NCBI GenBank assembly: GCA_900769115.1
Contig: CAAGFJ010000033.1
Location: forward strand, 4,393 to 68,392
Direction: 5' to 3'
Source of the DNA: Lachnospiraceae bacterium
Lineage (GTDB): Bacteria > Bacillota > Clostridia > Lachnospirales > Lachnospiraceae
Length of the DNA stretch: 64,000 bases
The notes under the pieces are model-generated. The model saw only the letters and a program-made list of their open reading frames with translations, did not search any database and was not told where the DNA came from. The position numbers and the translations under genes are program-made. Below, in pieces: positions 27,543-36,776 of this stretch. Position 1 is the first letter of the stretch; each line of letters begins with the position of its first letter.

Positions 27543-28733
27543 ATGAATGTTTTCGTTGTGAATTGTGGTAGTTCTTCTTTAAAGTATCAGTTGATTAATT
27601 CAGATACGGAAGAAGTAATCGCAAAAGGATTATGTGAGAGAATAGGAATTGATGGCCGCTTGACACATAAGCCAACTGGCAAAGAACCAGTTGTAAAAGA
27701 GGTGGTAATGCCAGATCATAAGAGTGCAGTTTCTTATGTGTTAGAGGAGCTGACAGATGCAAAAGCAGGAGTGATTAAAGATTTATCAGAGATTGATGCA
27801 GTAGGACATCGTATTGTACATGGTGGAGAGAAGTTTGCACAGTCCGTTGTAATTACGGATGATGTAATGAAAGCAATTGAGGAATGTAATGACCTTGCAC
27901 CATTGCATAATCCGGCGAACCTGATCGGAATCTCAGCTTGCAAGGCTTTAATGCCAGAGGTTCCTATGGTTGCAGTATTTGATACGGCATTTCATCAGAC
28001 GATGCCAAAGAAAGCATATTTATATGGACTTCCATATGAGTATTATGAAGAATATAAGATTCGTAAATATGGGTTCCATGGAACTTCTCATAGCTTTGTA
28101 TCTAAGAGATTGTTACAGATCATTGGCAAAGAGAATGGTGATTCCAAAGTAATTATCTGTCATCTGGGTAATGGATCTTCGATTACAGCTGTCCAGAATG
28201 GCAAGTCTGTGGACACCAGTATGGGCTTTACTCCGTTGGATGGTCTGATTATGGGAACCAGAAGCGGCAGTCTTGATCCGGCAGTTGTACAGTATATTGC
28301 AGGTAAGAAGGGATATTCAGTTGATGAAGTGTTGAATGTGCTGAATAAGAAGTCTGGTGTGGAAGGTATTTCAGGCGTATCCAGCGATTTCCGTGATCTG
28401 GATGCAGCAAGCATGGAAGGTAACGAGAGAGCAACCGTCGCATTGGATATGTTCGCTTATCGTGCGGCACAGTATATTGGATCGTATGTAGCTGCTATGA
28501 ATGGTGTAGATGCGATTGCATTTACTGCTGGTATTGGAGAGAATAACTTTAAGGTACGGAAGGCAATCTGTGATTATCTTGGATACCTTGGTGTTACAAT
28601 TGACGAACAGGCTAACGCAGTAAGAGGAGAAGAGATCCGGTTATCTACAGAGGATTCCAGGGTTGCAGTATATGTAATACCAACCAATGAGGAATTGGCA
28701 ATCGCAAGAGAGACGGTGGCATTAGTAGGATAA
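27543..28733 (+). CDS. ackA: Acetate kinase
   Basis: AckA interconverts acetyl phosphate plus ADP with acetate plus ATP. The 396-residue product has signature NCGSSSLKYQ at residues 7-16 and the second signature MGFTPLDGLIMGTRSG, with RKYGFHGTSH and TAGIGENN. Length matches the family. GGAGG at 27533-27537 precedes the ATG. A possible promoter is TTGTGA (27487-27492), 18 nt, TATAAA (27511-27516). The usual partner pta is not adjacent. Confidence 0.97.
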   Translation: MNVFVVNCGSSSLKYQLINSDTEEVIAKGLCERIGIDGRLTHKPTGKEPVVKEVVMPDHKSAVSYVLEELTDAKAGVIKDLSEIDAVGHRIVHGGEKFAQSVVITDDVMKAIEECNDLAPLHNPANLIGISACKALMPEVPMVAVFDTAFHQTMPKKAYLYGLPYEYYEEYKIRKYGFHGTSHSFVSKRLLQIIGKENGDSKVIICHLGNGSSITAVQNGKSVDTSMGFTPLDGLIMGTRSGSLDPAVVQYIAGKKGYSVDEVLNVLNKKSGVEGISGVSSDFRDLDAASMEGNERATVALDMFAYRAAQYIGSYVAAMNGVDAIAFTAGIGENNFKVRKAICDYLGYLGVTIDEQANAVRGEEIRLSTEDSRVAVYVIPTNEELAIARETVALVG

Positions 28734-28788
28734 TAGGACTTGTGTTACAAGATATTGTATGTATTTTCCAAAAAACTTTAGAAATTTG

Positions 28789-28817
28789 TTGACAAAGTTA
28801 CAGATAATATGTATAAT
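28789..28817 (+). promoter_or_regulatory. Consensus promoter of yceD-rpmF
   Basis: TTGACA (28789-28794), 17-nt spacer and TATAAT (28812-28817): both hexamers are perfect matches to the housekeeping sigma consensus. Confidence 0.92.
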
Positions 28818-28847
28818 AGCTGACGTGTGAGTTTAGGAGATTAGAGA

Positions 28848-29381
28848 ATGAACATAAACTTATATGATGTTTTGTCTGTAATTGGCAAGGAAGTAACAGT
28901 GAAAGCATCTATTGGAAGCTTACAGGAAGATTTTCAAGGCGAGCAGTTAGAATTGAACAGCAAGCAGCCGTTTGCAGTTGTTGTGAAAAGCGTTGAGAAG
29001 AATGTAGTAAGTGTTGATTGTGATGTAACGGTTGTTGCAAAGAGAAGCTGTAGCAGATGTTTAGAGGATGTAATGTGCACATATGATCTGCATATTCATC
29101 GTATTGTGAATATCGAGAAGAAGGAAGCGTATACAGATGATGCTTCTGAATCCGATGAGATAAGTTATATTGAAGACTGTACTCTGGATATAGACAGGCT
29201 CGTTTTGGATGAGTTATTCACCGTGATTCCGATGAATGTTCTCTGCAAAGAGGATTGTAAAGGAATCTGCAAGGTGTGTGGAACCAATCTGAATAAGAGC
29301 ACATGCAATTGTGACCAGACGGTTCCGGATCCAAGAATGGCAGTTTTTAGTGATATCTTCAATCAATTTAAGGAGGTGTGA
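28848..29381 (+). CDS. YceD/DUF177 family protein
   Basis: The 177-residue product belongs to the DUF177/YceD group, linked in bacteria and plants to 23S rRNA accumulation and almost always encoded next to rpmF, as here. The C-terminal third has cysteines (CKEDCKGICKVCG, STCNC) that form the family's metal-binding cluster; a further CSRCLEDV lies mid-protein. Its last codons contain the AGGAGG (29371-29376) that serves rpmF, which begins 3 nt after the stop. Confidence 0.9.
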   Translation: MNINLYDVLSVIGKEVTVKASIGSLQEDFQGEQLELNSKQPFAVVVKSVEKNVVSVDCDVTVVAKRSCSRCLEDVMCTYDLHIHRIVNIEKKEAYTDDASESDEISYIEDCTLDIDRLVLDELFTVIPMNVLCKEDCKGICKVCGTNLNKSTCNCDQTVPDPRMAVFSDIFNQFKEV

Positions 29382-29384
29382 AAT

Positions 29385-29561
29385 ATGTCTATCTGTCCAA
29401 AGAACAAATCTTCAAAAGGAAGAAGAGATAAGAGAAGAGCCAACTGGAAGATGACCGCTCCAACTTTAGTAAAGTGTTCTAAGTGTGGCGAGTTAATGGT
29501 TCCTCACAGAGTGTGCAAAAAATGCGGCAGCTACAACAAAAAAGAAGTAATTGAAGCATAA
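29385..29561 (+). CDS. rpmF: 50S ribosomal protein L32
   Basis: The 58-residue protein starts MSICPKNKSSKGRRDKRRA, the typical basic L32 N-terminus. It carries a zinc ribbon with CSKC (31-34) and CKKC (44-47), so this is the zinc-binding (C+) paralogue type. It ends at TAA 29559-29561 and is followed by a strong terminator. It is cotranscribed with yceD from the consensus promoter. Confidence 0.97.
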   Translation: MSICPKNKSSKGRRDKRRANWKMTAPTLVKCSKCGELMVPHRVCKKCGSYNKKEVIEA

Positions 29562-29580
29562 TTATGATGTATGGAATTGG

Positions 29581-29619
29581 AAGACCTTTCTATTTATGAA
29601 GAATAGGAAGGTCTTTTTT
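29581..29619 (+). terminator. Terminator after rpmF
   Basis: A 14-bp stem (29581-29594 with 29602-29615, one wobble), 7-nt loop and a T run to 29619. Confidence 0.92.
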
Positions 29620-29725
29620 CTGTCTTTTTTGTTTCATTTTAGTATAAGATATGATATAATTGAATCTAATCGTGTAAAAGTGTTAGAGATTGGAAATCCT
29701 ATACGAAAGGAAATGACAGAAGCCA

Positions 29726-29944
29726 ATGAATAAGAAGAAACATACTACACAGAATCCGGTAGCAGCCAGAAAGAAACGAGTGCAGCGAATGAAGCATTTT
29801 ATATTGTTTGGTGCAGTTTTTCTATTGTTTGCATCGGTTATATTGAATTTAGTTCTAGTATTTAAGGTGATACATTTAGAAGGTCAGATTGATCAATTGT
29901 ATTCATCTACACTAATATATGGAGGGCAACATGAGTTTTTTTAA
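29726..29944 (+). CDS. Small single-pass membrane protein overlapping the bactofilin gene
   Basis: The 72-residue product has a strongly basic N-terminus (about 1-22, AARKKRVQRMKH), one transmembrane helix (about 24-48) and a short coiled coil-like tail (HLEGQIDQLYSS). It overlaps the bactofilin start by 14 bp, implying translational coupling. I do not recognise the family; it resembles small DivIC/FtsL-like anchors only in layout. AAAGGAA lies about 14 nt before the ATG, a long spacing, so expression level is uncertain. Confidence 0.55.
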   Translation: MNKKKHTTQNPVAARKKRVQRMKHFILFGAVFLLFASVILNLVLVFKVIHLEGQIDQLYSSTLIYGGQHEFF

Positions 29945-31610
29945 AGATTTCAAAGCAGATTTCACCCAGGCAATGAATGAGTTAATGCCGGATGGTAATG
30001 AGATGTATGAAGCAGATGACGCGCTTGCAGAAGAGTCGCAGTCAGAAGTAACAGAAGAGAAGAATAAGACGGTTAAGAAACCTAGAAAAAGCAAAGAAAC
30101 GACGAAGGATCAGAGTAAGAAAACGAAGCATCAGGCGGACAAGCCGGGAGCAAAGACAGATGAGGAAGACGTTGATATTGCACCGGAGGACATGGAAGAT
30201 CAGATAGATGATCTGTTGAATCATGAGTTATATCAGGATGGTGAACCGGATGCAAATGCATTGTTGCATGATGATATGGAAGTCAATACGATGGATATGT
30301 CTGTAGAAGAGTTGTTGAATCAATTATCAGAGAAACAGACTGAGGTACCGGAACAGACTACGGAGACAGTATCAAAGGAAGAAAAGGATAATACGGATGA
30401 ACTATCTGTGGACGATCTTCTTACTCAGTTGGAGAGTTCAATTCCGGATGAACCGAAAGAAGAGCCGGAATCTGTTTCACATGCATCGGATCCGGGTTTG
30501 GAAGAATTGTTGAATCGGATCAGTGCAAAGTCAGTTCCAGGAGAACCTGCTATTCACAAAGGAGTTCAATCCGGTGAGTTGGAATCGGTAGCAGAGGAGC
30601 CAACAGAAGAAGACCTGGGTGAAGAACCAACCATAGAAGAGGTTAGTAATACGAATATTAGAACTGAGCAGAATGAGGAAGATGCTATAGTAGAAGAAGC
30701 CACAACCGAGGAAGTTGTCGCAGAAGAGACAGTTGCTGAGGACAATGCTGCCGGAGAAGTGGTTACAGAAGAGACTGTATTAGAAGAACCTGTGATTGAA
30801 GAGGCTTCGGAAGAAGTTGTAGAGGTGCCGGTACAGGAGAATATAGCAGTGTCCGTTGAAGAAGAATCAGAAGAGAATATAATAGAGGATACTGCAGAGG
30901 AAGCAGTAGAAGAACCAGTAGAACATAAAGAAGAGACCGTTACAGAACAACCGGTAATGGATACTTTCACAGAAGAGGATAAGGTTGCAGAGGCTGTTGA
31001 GGAAGAAACAGTCGTGGAAGAAGATAAGAATGAGGAAGTTGTTTCTGAGAACGCAGAGAAAGTGGAGGATGCATATATGAGTGAAGATAAGGATTTAATT
31101 ACAATGAATACAGCAGAGCCTGTTGAGACTGCCAAAGAAGAGATGGTATATAACGTGGATGAGGCAGATACAGAGACTACATATATTACCAAGGGAACGA
31201 AGCTGACAGGTGATCTTGAGACGGAAGGTTCGGTTGATGTGATCGGAACAATTGAAGGATCGGTTAGCTGTAAGGGTAAGGTTGTTGTCGGAGGCACAGT
31301 AAAGGGTGATGTTGCTGCTGGAGAATTATATGCAAATGGAGCAAGAATCGAAGGTAATATTAAGTCATATGGCAGTGTTAAGGTTGGTGTTGGATCTATG
31401 ATTATTGGAAGTATTGAAGGCGAGTCGGCTGTTATTGCCGGTGCAGTCAATGGTGATATTGATGTAAAGGGTCCGGTTATTGTAGACTCAACTGCTGTAA
31501 TTATGGGTAATATTAAGTCACGTTCTGTACAGATCAATAATGGGGCAGTGATCGAGGGTTTCTGCTCACAGAGTTATTCAGATATTGATGTAAAGAGTTT
31601 CTTTGCATAA
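29931..31610 (+). CDS. Bactofilin with a very long acidic N-terminal region
   Basis: The last 135 residues or so (from about TYITKGTKLTGDLETEGS) are a bactofilin/DUF583 right-handed beta-helix with repeating GxIxG turns (GTIEGSVSCKG, GTVKGDVAAGE). Bactofilins polymerise without nucleotide and scaffold wall enzymes. Preceding it are about 420 residues dominated by Glu, Val and Thr with frequent EEVVEE-like steps; a Lys-rich patch lies near 45-75. Typical bactofilins are 110-200 residues, so this is an outlier. The ATG at 29931 follows GGAGGG (29921-29926); an in-frame ATG at 29919 overlaps that site and is less likely. Confidence 0.85.
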   Translation: MSFFKDFKADFTQAMNELMPDGNEMYEADDALAEESQSEVTEEKNKTVKKPRKSKETTKDQSKKTKHQADKPGAKTDEEDVDIAPEDMEDQIDDLLNHELYQDGEPDANALLHDDMEVNTMDMSVEELLNQLSEKQTEVPEQTTETVSKEEKDNTDELSVDDLLTQLESSIPDEPKEEPESVSHASDPGLEELLNRISAKSVPGEPAIHKGVQSGELESVAEEPTEEDLGEEPTIEEVSNTNIRTEQNEEDAIVEEATTEEVVAEETVAEDNAAGEVVTEETVLEEPVIEEASEEVVEVPVQENIAVSVEEESEENIIEDTAEEAVEEPVEHKEETVTEQPVMDTFTEEDKVAEAVEEETVVEEDKNEEVVSENAEKVEDAYMSEDKDLITMNTAEPVETAKEEMVYNVDEADTETTYITKGTKLTGDLETEGSVDVIGTIEGSVSCKGKVVVGGTVKGDVAAGELYANGARIEGNIKSYGSVKVGVGSMIIGSIEGESAVIAGAVNGDIDVKGPVIVDSTAVIMGNIKSRSVQINNGAVIEGFCSQSYSDIDVKSFFA

Positions 31611-31645
31611 GTAGTACAAAAGAATATATAAAGTAGGAGTGTGTT

Positions 31646-32347
31646 ATGGAAGCAAATCGAATTTTACTTAAGTTAAGTGGAGAGGCATTGGCTGGTGACA
31701 AACACCAGGGATTTGATGAAAAGACGGTTCTTGAAGTGGCAAGACAGGTCAAAGGAGCTGTAGACGAAGGTAAGCAGGTTGCAATTGTAATCGGTGGAGG
31801 TAATTTCTGGAGAGGAAGAACCTCTGAGAACATGGATCGTGTGAAGGCAGATCAGATTGGAATGTTAGCAACCGTTATGAATTGTATATATGCAGCGGAT
31901 ATGTTCCGGACGGTTGGTCTTAAGACAAGAATCATGTCACCATTTGTATGCGGTAATGTGACAGAGTTGTTCCGTAAGGATGCAGCAGTTGCAGCATTAG
32001 AGAATCAGGAAGTGGTATTCTTTGCGGGAGGAACCGGACATCCGTATTTTTCAACCGATATGTCAACCGTATTGATGGCGATTGAGATTGAGGCGGATGT
32101 AATCTTATCCGGCAAAGCAATTGATGGTGTATATGATAGTGATCCAAAGACGAATCCGGATGCAAAGAAATATGACACGATGAAGATGAAAGATATTGTG
32201 GATCAGCAGTTAGGAGTAATTGATCTTGCATCTGCTGTACTTGCGATGGAGAATCATATGCCAATGATGTTATTTGGATTGAATGAGGACAATAGTATTA
32301 TTAAGGCTATGACAGGTAAGTCAAACGGAACTTATATTGAAGCATAA
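31646..32347 (+). CDS. pyrH: UMP kinase
   Basis: PyrH phosphorylates UMP to UDP in pyrimidine nucleotide synthesis. The 233-residue product is an amino-acid-kinase-fold enzyme: LLKLSGEAL, IVIGGGNFWRG, FAGGTGHPYFSTD and DGVYDSDPKTNPDAKKYD are all family motifs. It starts the pyrH-frr-uppS-cdsA-dxr-rseP-ispG-polC series. The rpsB-tsf pair that often precedes pyrH is not here; a bactofilin gene is. Confidence 0.97.
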   Translation: MEANRILLKLSGEALAGDKHQGFDEKTVLEVARQVKGAVDEGKQVAIVIGGGNFWRGRTSENMDRVKADQIGMLATVMNCIYAADMFRTVGLKTRIMSPFVCGNVTELFRKDAAVAALENQEVVFFAGGTGHPYFSTDMSTVLMAIEIEADVILSGKAIDGVYDSDPKTNPDAKKYDTMKMKDIVDQQLGVIDLASAVLAMENHMPMMLFGLNEDNSIIKAMTGKSNGTYIEA

Positions 32348-32374
32348 ATGAAATATATTTAGGAGGAACAGCAT

Positions 32375-32920
32375 ATGTTAAAGCAGTTTGAAGAGAAGAT
32401 GGTTAAGTCAGTAGAGAGTCTGGAGAATGAATACAGTAATATTCGTGCAGGTCGTGCGAATCCTAATATTCTTAATAATATCAAGGTAGAGTATTATGGA
32501 GTACCAACACCATTACAGCAGGTAGGTAATGTCAGTGTACCAGAGGCAAGAACTATTGTGATCACACCATGGGAGACATCTTTGTTGAAAGAGATTGAGA
32601 AGGCAATTCTTTGTTCTGATCTTGGCCTGACACCGAATAATGATGGTAAGTCTATTATTCTGAACTTCCCAGAGCTTACAGAGGAACGTCGTAAGGATCT
32701 TGTAAAAGATATCAAAAAGAAGGGTGAGAATGCCAAGGTTGCAGTTCGTAATATCCGTAGAGATGCGAATGACCATATTAAGAAACAGTTGAAGGCTAAT
32801 GAGATCTCTGAGGATGAGCAGAAAGATTACGAAGAGAAGGTACAGAAGCTTACAGATAAGTATGTAGATCAGATTGAGAAGACAATCGAGAACAAGTCAA
32901 AAGAGATTATGACTGTGTAA
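32375..32920 (+). CDS. frr: Ribosome recycling factor
   Basis: RRF, with EF-G, splits post-termination ribosomes. The 181-residue product has the three-helix bundle and the signature NIRAGRANPNILN, then PEARTIVITPWE and a helical C-terminus (KDYEEKVQKLTDKYVDQIE). AGGAGG at 32361-32366 precedes the ATG. Confidence 0.97.
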   Translation: MLKQFEEKMVKSVESLENEYSNIRAGRANPNILNNIKVEYYGVPTPLQQVGNVSVPEARTIVITPWETSLLKEIEKAILCSDLGLTPNNDGKSIILNFPELTEERRKDLVKDIKKKGENAKVAVRNIRRDANDHIKKQLKANEISEDEQKDYEEKVQKLTDKYVDQIEKTIENKSKEIMTV

Positions 32921-32933
32921 GCAGGAGGCTATA

Positions 32934-33668
32934 TTGGAGAGTATTTTAGAAGCAATCAGGAATGAACAATTGAATGTTCCCAAACATGTTGCTATTATCT
33001 TAGATGGTAATGGACGCTGGGCAAAGAAGAGGAATATGCCGCGTAATTATGGTCATGTACAAGGGTCGAAGACAGTAGAGCAGATTATTGAAGATGGCTA
33101 TAAGATGGGAATAGAGTATATTACAGTATATGCATTTTCTACAGAGAACTGGAAACGTTCCGCAGATGAAGTGGATGCTCTGATGAAGCTGCTTGCAAAG
33201 TATCTGATTGATTGTATTGAACGTTCTACGAAGAACAATATGCGAGTCCGGGTGATTGGAGATAAGTCCGGATTAGACACGAAGTTAGTTGCCAGAATTA
33301 ATGAGCTGGAGGAGACAACAAAGAATGCGACAGGGTTGAAATTCACAATTGCTATTAATTATGGCGGAAGAGATGAGATTCGCAGAGCGGTTACGCGAAT
33401 TGCTGAGGATGTAGAGAAGGGTGTAATTACAAGTAAGGCGATTACAGAGGATCTGATCAATGATTATCTGGATACGGCGGGACTTCCTGATCCGGATCTG
33501 CTGATTCGTACAAGTGGGGAAGAACGATTATCGAATTTCCTGCCATGGCAGCTTGCCTATACGGAGTTCTATTTCACGGATGTGTTATGGCCGGATTTTA
33601 CGAAGGAAGATCTGCTTACTGCAATTCGATATTATAATGGAAGGGAACGTCGATTTGGCGGGGTGTAA
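32934..33668 (+). CDS. uppS: Isoprenyl transferase (undecaprenyl diphosphate synthase)
   Basis: UppS extends farnesyl diphosphate with cis-isoprene units to make the lipid carrier for wall synthesis. The 244-residue product has ILDGNGRWAKKR near residues 22-33 with the catalytic Asp, then YAFSTENWKR and DLLIRTSGEERLSNFLPWQ. It starts at TTG 32934 with AGGAGG at 32923-32928. cdsA follows immediately. Confidence 0.96.
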   Translation: MESILEAIRNEQLNVPKHVAIILDGNGRWAKKRNMPRNYGHVQGSKTVEQIIEDGYKMGIEYITVYAFSTENWKRSADEVDALMKLLAKYLIDCIERSTKNNMRVRVIGDKSGLDTKLVARINELEETTKNATGLKFTIAINYGGRDEIRRAVTRIAEDVEKGVITSKAITEDLINDYLDTAGLPDPDLLIRTSGEERLSNFLPWQLAYTEFYFTDVLWPDFTKEDLLTAIRYYNGRERRFGGV

Positions 33669-34472
33669 TTGTATATGAAAGACCGATTGATCGGGAGCTT
33701 TTTTGTGGCAACCATTACTTTGATTACCTTGTTATCCGGAGGTATCGTTACGTCACTTATTTTGATGACGGTTTCGATTTTTGGAATATATGAGCTGATG
33801 AAGGTATATTCTTTAGAGAAGAGTCCTTTTATAATACTGGATTATATTGCAACAATCATTCTTTATCTGTTATTGTATTTTGAAAAACAGCAGTATGTAA
33901 TGCCGTTGATCATATTTACAATCATGATATTATTGGTATCTTATGTGGTCTGTTTTCCAAAGTATAAGGATGCAGACATTATGAGGGCTGTATTTGGATT
34001 TCTGTATGCATCGGTAATGTTATCGTATGTGTTACAGGTTCGGGAGTTAGAGGGCGGAATGATTCTTTCGTTCTATATATTGATCGCAAGCTGGGGCAAT
34101 GATGTCTTTGCTTACCTGGTAGGAAGGAAGATTGGAAAACATAAGTTTTCGCCGAAGGTAAGTCCGAATAAGAGTGTGGAAGGCTTTTTTGGTGGAATTA
34201 TTGGAGCTGCAATATTGGGATTTCTGTTTGGTTACGTATTTTCAGATGGAATTCCATTTTCAGAAGGATATTGTGCACTGATCGCAGGTTTAACGGCAAT
34301 TCCTGCTGTATTTGGTGATCTGGCAGCGTCTGCGATTAAGAGAAACAATGAGATTAAGGATTATAGTCATTTAATACCAGGGCATGGTGGAATCTTAGAC
34401 CGTTTTGACAGTGTCTATTTTGCAGCACCAATTCTGTATTATCTGATCGTTATGGTCAATACATTGCAATAG
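33669..34472 (+). CDS. cdsA: Phosphatidate cytidylyltransferase
   Basis: CdsA makes CDP-diacylglycerol from phosphatidate and CTP at the membrane. The 267-residue product has about eight hydrophobic segments and the family signature near the C-terminus (SAIKRNNEIKDYSHLIPGHG, then GILDRFDS), plus SPNKSVEGFFGG. The start is TTG 33669, immediately after the uppS stop, or ATG 33675; GGCGGGG in the uppS end is better spaced for the TTG. Confidence 0.95.
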   Translation: MYMKDRLIGSFFVATITLITLLSGGIVTSLILMTVSIFGIYELMKVYSLEKSPFIILDYIATIILYLLLYFEKQQYVMPLIIFTIMILLVSYVVCFPKYKDADIMRAVFGFLYASVMLSYVLQVRELEGGMILSFYILIASWGNDVFAYLVGRKIGKHKFSPKVSPNKSVEGFFGGIIGAAILGFLFGYVFSDGIPFSEGYCALIAGLTAIPAVFGDLAASAIKRNNEIKDYSHLIPGHGGILDRFDSVYFAAPILYYLIVMVNTLQ

Positions 34473-34481
34473 GAGATTATT

Positions 34482-35636
34482 ATGAAGAATGTAGCTATAT
34501 TGGGGTCGACCGGGTCTATTGGTACACAGACATTAGATGTAATACGGCATAATAGCGATTTGAAACTGGTTGCAATTTCAGCGGGTAGTAATATTACCTT
34601 ATTGGAGGAACAGATTCGGGAATTTCATCCCGAATTAGTTGCTGTATGGAGTGAATCAAAGGCGAAGGAATTACGGGTTACGATTGCAGATGTGCAGCCG
34701 GCTTGTAAAGTAGTGTCCGGAATGGATGGATTATTAGAAGTGGCAACTATATCGTCATCCGATATTCTTGTGACTGCTGTTGTTGGTATGATAGGTATCC
34801 GGCCAACGATAGCTGCCATTAAGGCAGGTAAAGATATTGGGCTCGCTAACAAGGAGACACTGGTAACGGCAGGTCATATTATTATGCCGCTTGCAAAAGA
34901 GTACAATGTATCAATATTACCGGTAGATAGTGAGCATTCTGCAATCTTCCAGTGCCTGAATGGAGAAAGAGGGAATTCCATTCATAAGATTTTATTAACA
35001 GCATCCGGAGGACCATTTCGGGGCAAGACAAGAAAAGATCTTGAACTCGTAACGTTAGATCAGGCATTGCGACATCCGAACTGGTCTATGGGTAAGAAGA
35101 TTACGATTGATTCTGCAACAATGGTTAACAAAGGATTAGAGGTTATTGAGGCAAAGTGGCTATTTGGTGTGGAACCATCCAATATTGAGGTGGTCGTGCA
35201 GCCGCAGAGCGTTATTCATTCTATGGTGGAATTTGAAGATGGTGCAGTGATGGCACAGCTTGGCACACCGGATATGCGGCTTCCAATCCAATATGCGCTG
35301 TATTATCCAAAGAGAGTGTTCTTAGATGGAAGAAGACTTAATTTTGCAACACTCGGCCATATTGAATTTGAAGCACCGGATATGGATACCTTTTTGGGAC
35401 TTAAGTATGCATATGAAGCAATTGAGGAGGGCGAAAGTATGCCAACTGTATTGAATGCTGCCAATGAATTAGCGGTTGCCAAGTTCCTGAATAAAAAGGT
35501 ACGTTTTCTGGAAATCTATGATATGATACGTTTTTGTATGGATCAGCATAAGTTGATTCCGAATCCGGGTGTCGAAGACATCTTAGAGACGGAACAATGG
35601 GTATATGAGACAATTGAGAGCAGGTGGATATCATGA
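34482..35636 (+). CDS. dxr: 1-deoxy-D-xylulose 5-phosphate reductoisomerase
   Basis: Dxr converts DXP to MEP, the first committed step of the non-mevalonate isoprenoid route. The 384-residue product opens with the NADPH-binding AILGSTGSIGTQTLDV and has the metal- and substrate-binding LPVDSEHSAIFQCL and ITIDSATMVNKGLEVIEA. The stop overlaps the rseP start (ATGA at 35633-35636). Confidence 0.97.
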   Translation: MKNVAILGSTGSIGTQTLDVIRHNSDLKLVAISAGSNITLLEEQIREFHPELVAVWSESKAKELRVTIADVQPACKVVSGMDGLLEVATISSSDILVTAVVGMIGIRPTIAAIKAGKDIGLANKETLVTAGHIIMPLAKEYNVSILPVDSEHSAIFQCLNGERGNSIHKILLTASGGPFRGKTRKDLELVTLDQALRHPNWSMGKKITIDSATMVNKGLEVIEAKWLFGVEPSNIEVVVQPQSVIHSMVEFEDGAVMAQLGTPDMRLPIQYALYYPKRVFLDGRRLNFATLGHIEFEAPDMDTFLGLKYAYEAIEEGESMPTVLNAANELAVAKFLNKKVRFLEIYDMIRFCMDQHKLIPNPGVEDILETEQWVYETIESRWIS

Positions 35637-36694
35637 GTACCATAATTAATGTTATTATTGGATTGCTTGTATTTGGAGCAATCATTTTCTTTCATGAGCT
35701 CGGGCATTTTCTATTAGCAAAGGCAAATGGAATCTATGTCAATGAGTTTGCAGTCGGTATGGGACCGACCTTATTCTCTTTCCGGAAGAAGGAGACAAAG
35801 TATTCCCTTCGTGCCATTCCGATGGGTGGATTCTGTGCAATGCTTGGAGAAGAAGAAGAGGTTGCGGATGAACATTCGTTTAGTACCAAGTCAGTATGGG
35901 CGAGAATATCGGTTGTAATTGCAGGTCCGATCTTTAACTTTATATTGGCATTTATTCTGGCAATCGTTCTGATCGGTCTTTGTGGATATGATAAGCCGGT
36001 TATTACGGATTTCTCTGATCAGAGTGCGGCAAAAGAAGCCGGACTAGAGGTTGGAGATGTGATCACCGGGTATAATGGTCATCGGATCTATAACTATCGT
36101 GAAGTATTAGTATATAATCATTTTAATAAGAGTGGAAAAGAGGTCTCTTTGAAGGTAGACCGTAATGGCGAAGCATTGACTTTTGACTTTGCACCGCTTA
36201 AGACGGAGAATGGATATCTGATGGGAATCTATGGTGGTTCCAGAGAAAAGGGCGGTATTGGTGCAACATTGAAGTACAGTGCGTTAGAGCTGCGTTATCA
36301 GGTGAAGACAACCATACTTAGTCTGGAGTATCTGATCAGTGGCAAACTGGGCTTCCAGAATATGTCCGGTCCGGTTGGTATTGTATCTATGATGAACGAT
36401 ACGATCAATGAGGCAAAGGAGAGTGCACAGGGTGATACGTCTGTTGCAGTGATCAATGTAGTGCTTAATATGATTAATTTCTGCATTCTGTTAAGTGCAA
36501 ACCTTGGTGTTATGAATCTGTTACCGTTGCCGGCATTAGATGGAGGAAGAACCTTGTTACTGTTGATCGAGGGAATCTTCCGCAAGAAGCTGCCGACCGA
36601 GAAAGAAGCATTAGTCAACGGAATCGGACTGGTATTGTTAATGGGATTAATGGTAATAGTTATGTTCCAGGATATATTTAAGATTATCGGATAG
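35633..36694 (+). CDS. rseP: Site-2 intramembrane zinc metalloprotease RseP
   Basis: RseP-type proteases cut membrane-embedded anti-sigma factors or signal-peptide remnants. The product has the zinc motif HELGH in the first helix (FFHELGHFLLA), a PDZ domain (about 115-190, KEAGLEVGDVITGYNG) and the second catalytic motif NLLPLPALDGGR in a late transmembrane helix. I use ATG 35633 (ATGA overlap with dxr, AGGTGG at 35622-35627) instead of GTG 35624. A possible target is the ZAS-like protein at 19.7 kb, by analogy only. Confidence 0.95.
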   Translation: MSTIINVIIGLLVFGAIIFFHELGHFLLAKANGIYVNEFAVGMGPTLFSFRKKETKYSLRAIPMGGFCAMLGEEEEVADEHSFSTKSVWARISVVIAGPIFNFILAFILAIVLIGLCGYDKPVITDFSDQSAAKEAGLEVGDVITGYNGHRIYNYREVLVYNHFNKSGKEVSLKVDRNGEALTFDFAPLKTENGYLMGIYGGSREKGGIGATLKYSALELRYQVKTTILSLEYLISGKLGFQNMSGPVGIVSMMNDTINEAKESAQGDTSVAVINVVLNMINFCILLSANLGVMNLLPLPALDGGRTLLLLIEGIFRKKLPTEKEALVNGIGLVLLMGLMVIVMFQDIFKIIG

Positions 36695-36721
36695 ATATGA
36701 CCGGTTCCTGGAAGGATGATC

Positions 36722-36759
36722 AGAACTGCCAGACGGAACAAGCGGATTCAGGCAGTTCT
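36722..36759. repeat. Inverted repeat between rseP and ispG
   Basis: AGAACTGCC (36722-36730) and GGCAGTTCT (36751-36759) are perfect 9-bp inverted arms with a 20-nt loop, 6 nt before the ispG ribosome binding site. There is no T run, so this looks like an mRNA stability or processing hairpin more than a terminator. Confidence 0.5.
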
Positions 36760-36776
36760 ATATAGAGGTGTATAAG

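Noticed and set aside
30566..31537. Minus-strand open frame of 323 codons, Ser/Thr-rich
   Set aside because: It is the antisense of the Glu-rich bactofilin arm: GAA/GAG codons read backwards lack stops. There is no start signal or family match.
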